Position numbers and translations under genes: made by a program | Part shown: positions 6,578-16,745 of the stretch, in pieces | How positions within the stretch are numbered: position 1 is the first letter of the stretch | Layout of the letters: each line of letters begins with the position of its first letter | Assembly (NCBI RefSeq): GCF_900101525.1 | Contig: NZ_FMZD01000022.1 | Span: forward strand, 1 to 36,734 | Source of the DNA: Marinilactibacillus psychrotolerans | GTDB lineage: Bacteria; Bacillota; Bacilli; Lactobacillales; Carnobacteriaceae_A | Reading direction: 5' to 3' | Length of the DNA: 36,734 nt | Notes under the pieces: model-generated | Told to the model about the DNA's origin: nothing | Seen by the model: the letters and a program-made list of their open reading frames with translations, nothing else | Database searches by the model: none

Positions 6578-6644
6578 ATATAAACAATATTATGATGAAA
6601 TTGTTATAAATTTCGTTATTAACTACGATTATATTGTCTAGTTA

Positions 6645-6653
6645 TGATATACT
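6645..6653 (+). promoter_or_regulatory. Candidate extended -10 promoter of cdaA-cdaR-glmM
   Basis: TGATATACT (TG-n-TATACT) lies 37 bases before the cdaA start. No convincing -35 is seen at 17 bp, as is common for extended -10 promoters. Confidence 0.5.
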
Positions 6654-6689
6654 AATTTCGTGCATGTTTAGAATTAGGAGGTGACGTTC

Positions 6690-7550
6690 ATGCCCTTTGA
6701 TTTCCTATCAGAATTTGACTGGTCACGGTTACTTACGTTACGAACAGGAATCAACATAGTCGACATTACAATCGTCGCATTTTTTATTTATCAACTGATT
6801 AAAATCGTTCGTGGTACTCGAGCAATTGAATTGCTAAAAGGAATCGGTGTAATTTTATTATTAAAACTCTTTAGTATGTTGTTACAATTGCATACCACAG
6901 AGTTTATCGTCAACTTTGTCATTCAATGGTCTGCGTTGGCTTTGATTATTATTTTCCAACCAGAATTAAGAAGAGGTTTAGAACATTTAGGTAGAGGTTA
7001 TCTATTTGGAAGAAGAAAGAAAAGCAATCCAAGCGAAATCGTTGTAGGTAATTTGGCAACTGCTATTCAATATATGAGTAAACGACGCATAGGTGCTCTA
7101 ATCTCCATAGAAATGGAAAGTGGTTTGGATGAGTATATAAAAACCGGAATTAAAATAGGAGCGGATATTTCTTCGGAATTACTGATTAATATTTTTATTC
7201 CCAATACTCCTTTACATGATGGAGCGGTTATTATAAAAGATTTTAAAATTATGACAGCTGCCAGCTATTTACCTTTATCTGAAAGTCCAGCTATTCCTAA
7301 AAAATTGGGCACAAGACATCGAGCTGCAATTGGTTTATCCGAAGCAACAGACGCAATCACATTGATTGTGTCCGAGGAAACTGGGGAAATCAGTCTTGCC
7401 AGAAGTGGAAATCTGATTACTGAGATGGATAGTAATGATGTTATCGAATATCTGAATAAAGAATTAGTAATGAGTACAAAGGAGAAAGAGACACAAGGAC
7501 CGATACAGCAAATTATTGAAGCGGTTCGGAAGGGAGTGTCTGGTAAGTGA
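6690..7550 (+). CDS. cdaA: Diadenylate cyclase CdaA (c-di-AMP synthase)
   Basis: A 286-aa membrane-bound enzyme that joins two ATP into cyclic di-AMP, an essential signal for potassium, osmotic and cell-wall balance in Firmicutes. Seen: three N-terminal membrane helices (about 20-40, 48-66, 72-90), a short basic linker, then the DAC domain with both catalytic motifs, DGA at 177-179 (PLHDGAVI) and RHR at 209-211 (GTRHRAAIG). I start at ATG 6690, which has AGGAGGTG at ideal spacing; the GTG at 6681 lies inside that ribosome binding site. The stop overlaps the cdaR start by three bases, so the two are translationally coupled. The cdaA-cdaR-glmM order is that of B. subtilis, Listeria and most lactic acid bacteria. 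Confidence 0.97.
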   Translation: MPFDFLSEFDWSRLLTLRTGINIVDITIVAFFIYQLIKIVRGTRAIELLKGIGVILLLKLFSMLLQLHTTEFIVNFVIQWSALALIIIFQPELRRGLEHLGRGYLFGRRKKSNPSEIVVGNLATAIQYMSKRRIGALISIEMESGLDEYIKTGIKIGADISSELLINIFIPNTPLHDGAVIIKDFKIMTAASYLPLSESPAIPKKLGTRHRAAIGLSEATDAITLIVSEETGEISLARSGNLITEMDSNDVIEYLNKELVMSTKEKETQGPIQQIIEAVRKGVSGK

Positions 7551-8551
7551 AATGGAACTTAAATAATAATTGGTTTACTCGGATTATTGCAGTGTTTTTT
7601 GCAGTTTTACTGTTTTCTTATGTTTATTATGAAGAAGAATCAAGAAACTTATCAACTAGTCCGACCGATGGAGCAAGTATCACAGGATCAGAAGTCATTA
7701 CTAATATTCCAATTGATATTGTGGTAGACCGGGATCAATATTTCGTTTCGGGTATACCAGAAACTGCTACGATCCGCTTGGAAGGTCCGCAAGCTATTTT
7801 GACACAGACATTAGCTACTCAAAATTTTAATATTGTGACACCTGACTTGAATGAATTAGGACCAGGGACACATACAGTCAGCCTGGAAGCTGATGGATTG
7901 AGTGATCAGCTAGATTATAGCATTAGTCCCTCAGAATTTGAGTTAACGATTGAAGAAAAAAAAGTAGAAGAACATGATATCAGGGTAGAATTTAATGAAG
8001 CAGCTCATTTAGCTGATGGATATACTGCTGGAACTCCAGTCCTCTCAACTGAAGCAGTACGTGTTTCAGGGGCGGAATCGACAGTTGACCAAATTAGCGA
8101 TGTAATGGTTGTTGTAGTACCAGAGGAAAGTAATGTTTCAGAAGATATTCAGATGACATTAAATGTCTTAGTGTTAGATGGAACGGGAGATCCTTTAAAT
8201 GTCAATATTGATCCTCAACAAGTAGATGTACGAATTCCAGTTGAAGGCACACAAAGATCAGTTCCCATCGTGTTGAAAAAAACAGGATCCGCAGATGAAA
8301 ATTTTCAGTATGATCTCGAAATTTCACAAGGACAACCAGAAAATGTGAATGCGACTGGAGAAACAGATGCTCTAGAAGCATTGAAGAACTTCCCTGTTGA
8401 AGTAGATGTATCTGGAATTACAGAATCAACTGTGCGAACAGTTCCGTTAATTCTGCCGGAAGGAATTACTGAAACAGATCCTGAAGAGTTGGAAGTATTG
8501 ATTCGAGTCACTCCAAATGATAGTGAAAATACTGGAGACAGTGCGGAATAA
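7547..8551 (+). CDS. cdaR: CdaA regulatory protein CdaR (YbbR)
   Basis: A 334-aa protein with one N-terminal membrane anchor (about 10-27, IIAVFFAVLLFSYVYY) and a long extracytoplasmic part of three YbbR repeats (roughly 52-133, 138-222, 227-322), each ending in a recognisable strand such as FELTIEEKKVEEHDIRVEF. Known: CdaR binds CdaA at the membrane and modulates its cyclase activity. GTG at 7547 overlaps the cdaA stop as GTGA, and GGAAGGGAG lies about 11 bases before. The tail is acidic and low in complexity. It is followed 42 bases later by glmM. Confidence 0.93.
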   Translation: MKWNLNNNWFTRIIAVFFAVLLFSYVYYEEESRNLSTSPTDGASITGSEVITNIPIDIVVDRDQYFVSGIPETATIRLEGPQAILTQTLATQNFNIVTPDLNELGPGTHTVSLEADGLSDQLDYSISPSEFELTIEEKKVEEHDIRVEFNEAAHLADGYTAGTPVLSTEAVRVSGAESTVDQISDVMVVVVPEESNVSEDIQMTLNVLVLDGTGDPLNVNIDPQQVDVRIPVEGTQRSVPIVLKKTGSADENFQYDLEISQGQPENVNATGETDALEALKNFPVEVDVSGITESTVRTVPLILPEGITETDPEELEVLIRVTPNDSENTGDSAE

Positions 8552-8593
8552 TAAAAAGCGATTTGTATAATTGATAAAGGAGAATATTAACTA

Positions 8594-9949
8594 ATGGGAA
8601 AATATTTTGGTACAGATGGAGTAAGAGGTATTGCAAACGCTGAGCTCACTCCAGAAATGGCCTTTAAATTAGGTAGGTATGGTGGATATGTTCTTGCCCA
8701 ACACACAGAAGATGAAAGACCTCGAGTATTAGTAGGGAAAGACACACGAGTCTCTGGTCGCATGTTAGAGTATGCTTTGATTGCTGGATTATTATCAGTA
8801 GGAGCAGAAGTATTAAGATTAGGCGTATTGACTACGCCAGGTGTTTCTTATTTGACACGTCAACAAGGGGCTACTGCAGGGATCATGATTTCTGCATCGC
8901 ATAATCCAGTCCAAGATAACGGAATTAAATTTTTTGGATCTGATGGATTTAAATTATCCGATGCGCAGGAACTGGAAATTGAAAGTCTTATAGATGCAGA
9001 TGAAGATACTTTGCCGCGTCCGAGCGCTGAGGGATTAGGAACTTCTGAGGAATATAAGGAAGGTATGCTAAAGTATATTCAATTCTTGACACAGACAATC
9101 TCTGGCAGTCTTACAGGTCTTCATGTTGCTTTAGATGGGGCAAATGGGGCAGCTAGTCCATTATTGAATCGTTTATTTGCAGATCTGGATACTGACTTTG
9201 ATGTTACAGGTGCGTCCCCTGATGGATTGAATATCAATGCAGGAGTAGGGAGCACACATCCAGAACATCTGGCTGAATTTGTTTTGGAAAAAAATGCTCA
9301 GGTTGGTTTATCATTTGATGGGGATGGCGATCGTCTGATTGCGGTAGATGAATTAGGAAATATCGTAGACGGAGATAAAATTCTTTATATATGTGGAAAA
9401 TTCATGCATGATGAAGGTCGCTTGAAAAAAAATACAATCGTATCGACCGTGATGAGTAATATTGGTTTTTATAAAGCGATAGAACAGCACGGTTTAGAGT
9501 CTGTCAAAACAAAAGTTGGCGACCGCTACGTAGTGGAAGAAATGCTGAAAAGCGGCTATAATCTTGGTGGGGAACAATCTGGACATGTTGTATTTCTTGA
9601 TTACCATACAACGGGTGATGGATTACTTACAGGAATCCAATTGTTAAATGTAATGAAACAAACAGGTAAAAAATTATCTGAGTTAGCAGAAGAAGTATCT
9701 ACTTTCCCTCAAAAATTAGTAAATATACCAGTGACAGATAAACATAACGTTCTGCAAAATGAAGCAATTAAATCTGTTATTGAAGAAGTAGAAGCAGAAA
9801 TGGGTGAAAACGGTCGGGTGTTGGTTCGACCAAGTGGAACGGAATCATTATTACGCGTAATGGCTGAAGCGGAAACGGAAGAAGCTGTGGTAAATTATGT
9901 AGAACGTATCGCAAGTGTTGTTCGATCAGAGTTAGGAACAAATCAATAA
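8594..9949 (+). CDS. glmM: Phosphoglucosamine mutase
   Basis: A 451-aa cytoplasmic enzyme that converts glucosamine-6-phosphate to glucosamine-1-phosphate on the way to UDP-GlcNAc and peptidoglycan. Seen: N-terminal YFGTDGVRG, the phosphoserine loop SASHNP with Ser102, the Mg-binding loop DGDGDR (Asp242, 244, 246), the sugar-binding GGEQSGH, and the C-terminal phosphate-binding RPSGTES. Length is standard. ATG with AAAGGAGAAT upstream. Known: GlmM binds and inhibits CdaA in several Firmicutes, which fits its place in the cda operon. A long terminator hairpin follows. Confidence 0.97.
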   Translation: MGKYFGTDGVRGIANAELTPEMAFKLGRYGGYVLAQHTEDERPRVLVGKDTRVSGRMLEYALIAGLLSVGAEVLRLGVLTTPGVSYLTRQQGATAGIMISASHNPVQDNGIKFFGSDGFKLSDAQELEIESLIDADEDTLPRPSAEGLGTSEEYKEGMLKYIQFLTQTISGSLTGLHVALDGANGAASPLLNRLFADLDTDFDVTGASPDGLNINAGVGSTHPEHLAEFVLEKNAQVGLSFDGDGDRLIAVDELGNIVDGDKILYICGKFMHDEGRLKKNTIVSTVMSNIGFYKAIEQHGLESVKTKVGDRYVVEEMLKSGYNLGGEQSGHVVFLDYHTTGDGLLTGIQLLNVMKQTGKKLSELAEEVSTFPQKLVNIPVTDKHNVLQNEAIKSVIEEVEAEMGENGRVLVRPSGTESLLRVMAEAETEEAVVNYVERIASVVRSELGTNQ

Positions 9950-9960
9950 TCTAAATCTTA

Positions 9961-10052
9961 AACAAGCTGAGAATGGATAGAGCCAACCTCAGATATTAGA
10001 CTGAAAACCTAATATCTAGGGGAGGCTCAGATAATTCTAGGCTTGTTTTTTT
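9961..10052 (+). terminator. Long composite terminator after glmM
   Basis: A nested hairpin. The inner stems pair AGATATTA with TAATATCT and GAGCC with GGCTC. The outer stem pairs AACAAGC (9961-9967) with GCTTGTT, followed by a T-run to 10052. The whole structure is about 85 nt, unusually long for a simple terminator. Confidence 0.8.
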
Positions 10053-10158
10053 ATACAAAGCCATAAAAAGATAGTAATGAAATAGAGCAATCGGTATAAT
10101 GAAAATAATACGGAAATACTTGAAAATCTGAAAATATAGACTAAGGAGAGACTTATTA

Positions 10159-11049
10159 ATGAGAGATTTAGAAGTGCTGCAATCCAAGTTAAGTATTATG
10201 GTTAGAAAATTGAATGATGCAAAAAAAGATGTTGAAAACTGTACAAAAAAATATCAGCAAGCTAAAGTACACTATGAAGAAGAGACAGAAGATATAGAAG
10301 AAGCAGGAGAGAAATCATTTGCCTATTTTATACGTACAGTTATTGGATCACAAGAAAGAAAAATTGAAAAAGAAAAACAGGAGCAAATTGAGGCAAGATA
10401 TCAATTGGATAAAGTATCAGAACAGCTTGAAGAAGCAAAAGCTAATTATGAGCAGTTAGCATTTAATGTAACTAAAACCAGAGCTGAGCTGGAAGACTTG
10501 AAAAAAATAATAGCTGTTAGCGATCCCAGCTACAAAGAAAAAGTAGATGAAGAATCTAAAAAAAGAATGGGATGGCGACAAGAACTTGTTGAGGTTGACG
10601 AGGCATTTAATGCGGGGAAAAGTATTTTAAATAGGATAGATGAAGCCCTTAAACATTTAGGGTCGGCAAACAGCTGGTCAACAATGGACATGTTGGGTGG
10701 TGGTTTTTTTACAGATATGATGAAATACGACAAAATTGACGAAGCGGAAAATCTTATGTCTAAGGTAGAATCGGAATTACGCCGCTATGAATTAGAATTG
10801 AAAGATGTTGAATATGAATGGAATAGCAGTTATGAATTTATTTCTGGTGGACATCGAGCAATGGATATCTTTTTTGATAATATCTTTACAGATATTAGTA
10901 ATAACAAAAAAATCAACAATAACATCAATAGTCTAGAAACCCTTAAAAATCAAATCATAACGGTACAAAATCGTTTAAAAGGCATGAAAAGAGAAATAAA
11001 AGAAAAAATAGTATTGTCTGAACAAATTTATGAATCATTTGACTCATAA
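10159..11049 (+). CDS. Uncharacterised coiled-coil protein
   Basis: A 296-aa cytoplasmic protein, rich in Glu and Lys, with no signal peptide or membrane segment. Long heptad-like helices cover about 1-125 and 205-290. Between them is a less charged segment with NSWSTMDMLGGGFFTDMMKY followed by DKIDEAENLM (about 172-203), which looks like a conserved core, since similar W-x3-DMLGGG motifs occur in uncharacterised Firmicutes proteins. I do not recognise a function. ATG with AAGGAGAG ahead, and a TATAAT at 10095-10100 may be its promoter. It is separated from glmM by a strong terminator, so it is not part of the cda operon. Confidence 0.7.
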   Translation: MRDLEVLQSKLSIMVRKLNDAKKDVENCTKKYQQAKVHYEEETEDIEEAGEKSFAYFIRTVIGSQERKIEKEKQEQIEARYQLDKVSEQLEEAKANYEQLAFNVTKTRAELEDLKKIIAVSDPSYKEKVDEESKKRMGWRQELVEVDEAFNAGKSILNRIDEALKHLGSANSWSTMDMLGGGFFTDMMKYDKIDEAENLMSKVESELRRYELELKDVEYEWNSSYEFISGGHRAMDIFFDNIFTDISNNKKINNNINSLETLKNQIITVQNRLKGMKREIKEKIVLSEQIYESFDS

Positions 11050-11156
11050 ATCAGTCTTAAGCATGATTTATTCTTTAGAGAAATTTGCGTATGATGAGAT
11101 TGTAGAAGTATAACAACGAATGTCATATAAATATTCTAAAGAAATGAGTAGATTTT

Positions 11157-11723
11157 ATGGATGCAGAAACAAAGATGTTAGTTCAACTTGCTGATGAAGA
11201 AGATTGGGAAACGCGGAATAAGGCTTTTTTACTACTAATAGAGGCAGTGAATAAGAAAGTAGATTGGGCCTATGAAGTATGGGATAAATTAGTCGATGAT
11301 CTGTCTTCTTCCAACATGGAACTTAGATTAAGAGCAGGACAATTATTATCTTACTTAGCAATTAGTGATTCCGAACAGAGAATCCTTGAAATTTTCCCTG
11401 AAATCTGGGATATTACCTATGATTTGGACTATGAATCTTCCTTAGACCTCTTTCAGTCTACTTGGAAAATCGGATTAGCAGGTGCAGAACAAAAAAATAT
11501 ACTATTTCAAGCCTATGAAGAAAGATTTCAAGAAACGTTGAAAGATTCAGAAAACAATAATGAACTAGTCAGATTTTATATCTTGAAAAATCTTATGAAG
11601 TTATACGAACAATTACAAGATAAGAAAACAGAGAATTTAATACAAAAATTATTATATCTAGAATCTGAAAATCGATACAAAGTTAATTGTCAGGTATATA
11701 TACAAACGTATATTTCTAGATAA
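11157..11723 (+). CDS. Uncharacterised all-helical protein, HEAT-like
   Basis: A 188-aa acidic cytoplasmic protein made of short amphipathic helices, for example RNKAFLLLIEAVNKK and LRLRAGQLLSYLAI, spaced like HEAT/ARM repeats. No catalytic motif is seen and no family is recognised with confidence. The ribosome binding site before ATG 11157 is weak. It lies 107 bases after the coiled-coil gene and 32 before the DUF975 gene, all on the same strand, so an operon is possible. Function unknown. Confidence 0.6.
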   Translation: MDAETKMLVQLADEEDWETRNKAFLLLIEAVNKKVDWAYEVWDKLVDDLSSSNMELRLRAGQLLSYLAISDSEQRILEIFPEIWDITYDLDYESSLDLFQSTWKIGLAGAEQKNILFQAYEERFQETLKDSENNNELVRFYILKNLMKLYEQLQDKKTENLIQKLLYLESENRYKVNCQVYIQTYISR

Positions 11724-11755
11724 TTAGCTATCAAGATATTTGCAGGAGGATACCT

Positions 11756-12457
11756 ATGTTACCTGTTGGAGAAATTAGAAGAAAAGCAAGACAAATTTTA
11801 GAAGGTAAATGGAGAGAGGTGGCACTTCTAAATATTATTCCAGTTTTGATTGCAATACTTTTTGCTGGGGCAGCAACAAATACATTAGATTTTTTTGGTT
11901 TAGGATTCTCTGATGATAATATGGTGAATGAAGTAGCCAATTATGGTATGGATAATTTCATTGATTTTAAGCGTCTCATAATTGATATAGTAACGATACT
12001 ATTTGCAACGGGTGTATCATTCACACTGCTAGATTTAGTGCGTAATAGCCACTATAAGATTGATCCACTTAGTGACGCATTACGAATATTTAAACAAGGC
12101 CAAATAGTATCAGTTATAGCTATCCATATAATATCAGGTTTTTTTATCATTTTGTGGTCATTTTTATTTATCGTCCCAGGTATTATAGCCGCACTTGCCT
12201 ATTCTCAAGCTTATTATATTTATAAAGATTCAGAAGCAACGGGCGAGAATCTCTCAGCTCTAGATTGTATATCAAGAAGTAAAGAGCTGATGGATGGCAA
12301 TAAAGGAAAACTATTTGTACTGGAATTGAGTTTTATAGGCTGGCATTTCATCGGAGGGCTTACTTTCGGTTTAGGATACCTTTTTATAACGCCTTACATC
12401 CAGACAGCTAAAGCTGTATTTTATAATGACTTACTAGATGAGACGCAAGATTTCTAA
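11756..12457 (+). CDS. DUF975 family integral membrane protein
   Basis: A 233-aa membrane protein. The N-terminus EIRRKARQILEGKWREVALLN is the typical DUF975 opening, followed by about five hydrophobic segments (25-45, 80-100, 120-150, 152-170, 195-220). The motif FLFIVPGIIAALAYSQAYYI and the cytoplasmic SALDCISRSKELMDGNKGKLF match the family pattern. Function is unknown. GCAGGAGGATACCT precedes the ATG. It ends 20 bases before the next promoter. Confidence 0.85.
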   Translation: MLPVGEIRRKARQILEGKWREVALLNIIPVLIAILFAGAATNTLDFFGLGFSDDNMVNEVANYGMDNFIDFKRLIIDIVTILFATGVSFTLLDLVRNSHYKIDPLSDALRIFKQGQIVSVIAIHIISGFFIILWSFLFIVPGIIAALAYSQAYYIYKDSEATGENLSALDCISRSKELMDGNKGKLFVLELSFIGWHFIGGLTFGLGYLFITPYIQTAKAVFYNDLLDETQDF

Positions 12458-12477
12458 ATAACTACATTAAATAGTAA

Positions 12478-12506
12478 TTGACTAAAGTTTCTAACAGTGA
12501 TAATAT
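12478..12506 (+). promoter_or_regulatory. Promoter of the cysteine operon leader
   Basis: TTGACT (12478-12483), a 17-bp spacer and TAATAT (12501-12506). Transcription would start near 12513, giving a leader of about 305 nt before mccA. The leader has no T-box or S-box elements that I can see, and no AGGGTGG-like antiterminator. Confidence 0.75.
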
Positions 12507-12545
12507 AACCTCACATCAAAATTAATTTGGGAAGGAATTTGATCT

Positions 12546-12653
12546 TTGAATCATTCATTTTTGAACATGAATAATAGCTGCTGTTGTACTTGTTGTACAG
12601 CTTATTCTTCATGCCTTCAAAAATATTTTATCAAAATCAAAAGTCTTCTCTAA
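12546..12653 (+). CDS. Cysteine-rich leader peptide (candidate attenuator peptide)
   Basis: A 35-codon ORF inside the leader of the cysteine operon. Seen: GGGAAGGA ends about 10 bases before TTG 12546; codons 12-17 read Cys-Cys-Cys-Thr-Cys-Cys (TGC TGT TGT ACT TGT TGT) and another Cys is at codon 23, making 6 of 35. It ends with TAA at 12651-12653, about 75 bases before the terminator stem. ATG at 12567 is an alternative start that keeps all Cys codons. Inferred: ribosomes pause at the Cys run when charged cysteinyl-tRNA is scarce, changing the RNA fold, as in trp, his or leu leaders. Known: polycysteine upstream ORFs attenuate cysteine genes in mycobacteria. I know of none described in Lactobacillales, but cannot search. 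A free Cys-rich peptide is less likely given its position. Confidence 0.72.
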   Translation: MNHSFLNMNNSCCCTCCTAYSSCLQKYFIKIKSLL

Positions 12654-12741
12654 TATTAAGTGTAAACTCTTTGAAATTTTGTAAGAGGATAGAGTTAACT
12701 GAGTCAATACGATTTTAGTAAAATAACGAAAGCGCATGAGG
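12569..12741 (+). promoter_or_regulatory. Attenuator: leader hairpin and antiterminator pairing
   Basis: Two competing folds can be drawn by eye. (a) A hairpin over the Cys codons: GAATAA (12569-12574) with TTATTC (12602-12607), and GCTGT (12580-12584) with ACAGC (12597-12601), with a bulge between. (b) CTTCATGC (12607-12614), immediately 3' of the Cys run, with GCATGAGG (12734-12741), eight contiguous pairs including one G-U. The latter uses the 5' arm of the terminator and so prevents it. Which fold forms would depend on where the ribosome stands. No folding energies were computed. Confidence 0.55.
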
Positions 12742-12762
12742 ATATTCCTTGTGCGCTTTTTT
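12729..12762 (+). terminator. Attenuator terminator upstream of mccA
   Basis: GCGCATGAGG pairs with CCTTGTGCGC (two wobbles), extended by AAA/TTT, with an ATATT-type loop, followed by six T. It lies 55 bases before the mccA start and after the leader ORF, inside the transcription unit rather than at its end. Confidence 0.85.
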
Positions 12763-12817
12763 GCGCTTTCTAAAAGTAATCAAAAAGTATGAACTAATAT
12801 AAAGAGGAGTGAAAGTA

Positions 12818-14882
<2,065 letters not shown>

Positions 14883-14906
14883 ACTAGATAATTAAAAGGA
14901 GAAGTC

Positions 14907-15452
14907 ATGAAATCCTTTAAAGAATTGATTCAAACTTATAAAAAGTATGACCCGGCAGCGAGGACTGCTTTAGAAATTTTATTAACCTATCCGGGTATAT
15001 GGGCATTGTTTTATCATCGGGTATCACATTTTCTTTATTTGAAGAATGTAAAGTTACTAGCGAGAATTCTATCAAATTTTGCTCGATTTATAACAGGGAT
15101 CGAAATTCATCCTGGCGCAATGATAGGAGAGAGGCTTTTTATAGATCATGGTATGGGAATAGTTATTGGTGAAACTGCTGAGATTGGAAATGACGTGAGG
15201 ATTTTTCATGGAGTAACACTTGGGGGAAGAGGAAACGAAACGGGTAAAAGACATCCAACAATTAAGAATGGCGTACTTTTATCTGCATATGTACAAGTCA
15301 TCGGAAATGTTACTGTTGGAACAGGAGCTAAAATTGGAGCTAATGCTGTAGTGTTGAAAGACATTCCAGAAGGTGTTACAGCTGTTGGGATTCCAGCTCA
15401 AATCGTCAAAACAAAAGAACAGAATGAAAAAAACAGTGCGATTTATAGGTGA
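14907..15452 (+). CDS. cysE: Serine O-acetyltransferase
   Basis: A 181-aa enzyme that acetylates serine to O-acetylserine, the substrate of the first gene of the operon. Seen: N-terminal helices (TYPGIWALFYHRVSHFLY) and the left-handed beta-helix of hexapeptide repeats with GIEIHPGAMIGERLFIDHG, ETAEIGNDVRIFHGVTLGG and VIGNVTVGTGAKIGANAVV. The catalytic His lies in IDHG. It has the short form seen in Gram-positives, lacking the long N-terminal helical domain of E. coli CysE. AAAGGAGAAGTC precedes ATG. The stop is 13 bases before the next gene's start. Confidence 0.92.
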   Translation: MKSFKELIQTYKKYDPAARTALEILLTYPGIWALFYHRVSHFLYLKNVKLLARILSNFARFITGIEIHPGAMIGERLFIDHGMGIVIGETAEIGNDVRIFHGVTLGGRGNETGKRHPTIKNGVLLSAYVQVIGNVTVGTGAKIGANAVVLKDIPEGVTAVGIPAQIVKTKEQNEKNSAIYR

Positions 15453-15465
15453 GGGAGTAGATAGT

Positions 15466-16110
15466 TTGGGAAGAGAATTCTTAGATGTTTTTACAGAATG
15501 GGCCGAAGAATATGATGCTTTTGTACAAGGAAAAGACAAACAATATAAAGAAGTCTTTGAAGATTATGAAAAAATTCTTGATAGTATTGTTGAAAAGAGT
15601 GGCCGTAATGTCATGGAATTTGGTATAGGGACAGGAAACTTGACGGAGAAATTATTAAACGCTGAAAAGAATGTTTTTGCGGTGGAACCTTCTCGTCAAA
15701 TGCGTGAATTAGCAAACGGAAAACTTCCTGAGGACTTTATCATTTATGATGGAGATTTACAGCAGTATCCAATTCCAACCCATAAAATAGATACGATCGT
15801 TAGTTCTTACGTGTTTCATCATTTGACGGATGAAGAAAAAAACAGTGTGTTAAAACAGTATAATCAATTATTGACAGCGGGAGGAAAAGTCATTTTTGCG
15901 GATACCCTGTTTATTTCTGAAAAATCTTATAAATTAATGATTGAAGAAGCCGTGGATATGGGGTATGCTGAATTGGCAGAAGATTTGAATAGAGAGCACT
16001 ATCCTATGTTACCTGTAGTTTATGAAGCTTTAAAACAAGCTGGATTTTTGGAACTCTCATTTAGACAAATGAATAGATTTGTTTGGGTATTTGAAGGAAC
16101 AAAAAAGTAA
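15466..16110 (+). CDS. yrrT: YrrT-like SAM-dependent methyltransferase
   Basis: A 214-aa class I methyltransferase. Seen: GREFLDVFTEWAEEYDAFV at the N-terminus, motif I NVMEFGIGTGNLTEKLL, the acidic VFAVEPSRQMREL, and IDTIVSSYVFHHL. This matches B. subtilis YrrT (about 213 aa), the first gene of yrrT-mtnN-mccA-mccB. The substrate is unproven; it is thought to act in the SAM/homocysteine cycle. TTG 15466 is preferred: GGTGAGGGAG lies about 10 bases upstream, and the family begins M-GREF. An ATG at 15424 overlaps cysE and would add 14 unusual residues. Confidence 0.82.
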   Translation: MGREFLDVFTEWAEEYDAFVQGKDKQYKEVFEDYEKILDSIVEKSGRNVMEFGIGTGNLTEKLLNAEKNVFAVEPSRQMRELANGKLPEDFIIYDGDLQQYPIPTHKIDTIVSSYVFHHLTDEEKNSVLKQYNQLLTAGGKVIFADTLFISEKSYKLMIEEAVDMGYAELAEDLNREHYPMLPVVYEALKQAGFLELSFRQMNRFVWVFEGTKK

Positions 16111-16173
16111 GAATATTCGTTAATAACTAATTAGTGCTGGAAATGATGCTAAAGTAAAAGGAGTGCATAGATC

Positions 16174-16641
16174 ATGACTGAAAAAAGAATGAATGTTGAA
16201 AGCTTTAACTTGGATCACAATAAGGTAATTGCCCCATATGTAAGAGTAGCGGACCGTAAAACTGGTGCTCATGGAGATATTATCGTAAAATATGATGTTC
16301 GTTTTTCACAACCTAATAAAGAACATATGGATATGATGGCGGTCCACTCATTAGAACATTTGACGGCAGAGCATATTCGCAATCATGCTGATTATGTAAT
16401 CGACTTTGGACCAATGGGATGTCAAACAGGATTTTACCTTACAGTATTGAATCATGAAGATTACGATGAAATATTAGAAGTATTAGAGCGCACTATGGAA
16501 GATATTCTAGAAGCGGATGAAGTGCCTGCAAGTAATGAGAAACAATGCGGTTGGGCAGCTCATCATACATTAGAAGGTGCAAAAGAAGTAGCGCGTGAGT
16601 TTTTATCTAAACGGAATGAATGGCACATTGTATTTGCATAA
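16174..16641 (+). CDS. luxS: S-ribosylhomocysteine lyase LuxS
   Basis: A 155-aa metalloenzyme that splits S-ribosylhomocysteine to homocysteine and DPD, the precursor of AI-2. Seen: the zinc ligands His58 and His62 in HSLEH and Cys125 in QCGWAAHH, and the catalytic Cys83 in FGPMGCQTG. Full length. AAAGGAG is 11 bases before ATG. As last gene of the cysteine operon it supplies homocysteine for mccA. The nucleosidase MtnN/Pfs that makes its substrate is not in the window. Confidence 0.97.
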   Translation: MTEKRMNVESFNLDHNKVIAPYVRVADRKTGAHGDIIVKYDVRFSQPNKEHMDMMAVHSLEHLTAEHIRNHADYVIDFGPMGCQTGFYLTVLNHEDYDEILEVLERTMEDILEADEVPASNEKQCGWAAHHTLEGAKEVAREFLSKRNEWHIVFA

Positions 16642-16663
16642 GAAAAACTATAAATAAAGAAAT

Positions 16664-16694
16664 AAAGACTGTCTTAATTTAGGCAGTCTTTTTC
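16664..16694 (+). terminator. Terminator of the cysteine operon
   Basis: AAAGACTGTCT (16664-16674) pairs with AGGCAGTCTTT (16681-16691), one wobble, followed by T-rich sequence. It follows luxS directly. Confidence 0.87.
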
Positions 16695-16745
16695 TTTATT
16701 CTCCAGTTTGATATAATAAATAAAATTGAGATAGGGGAGAAAAGT

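Noticed and set aside
12513-12770. Cysteine T-box leader
   Set aside because: The T-box antiterminator sequence (AGGGTGGNACC-like) and the Stem I motifs are not present. The leader instead carries a translated Cys-rich ORF.
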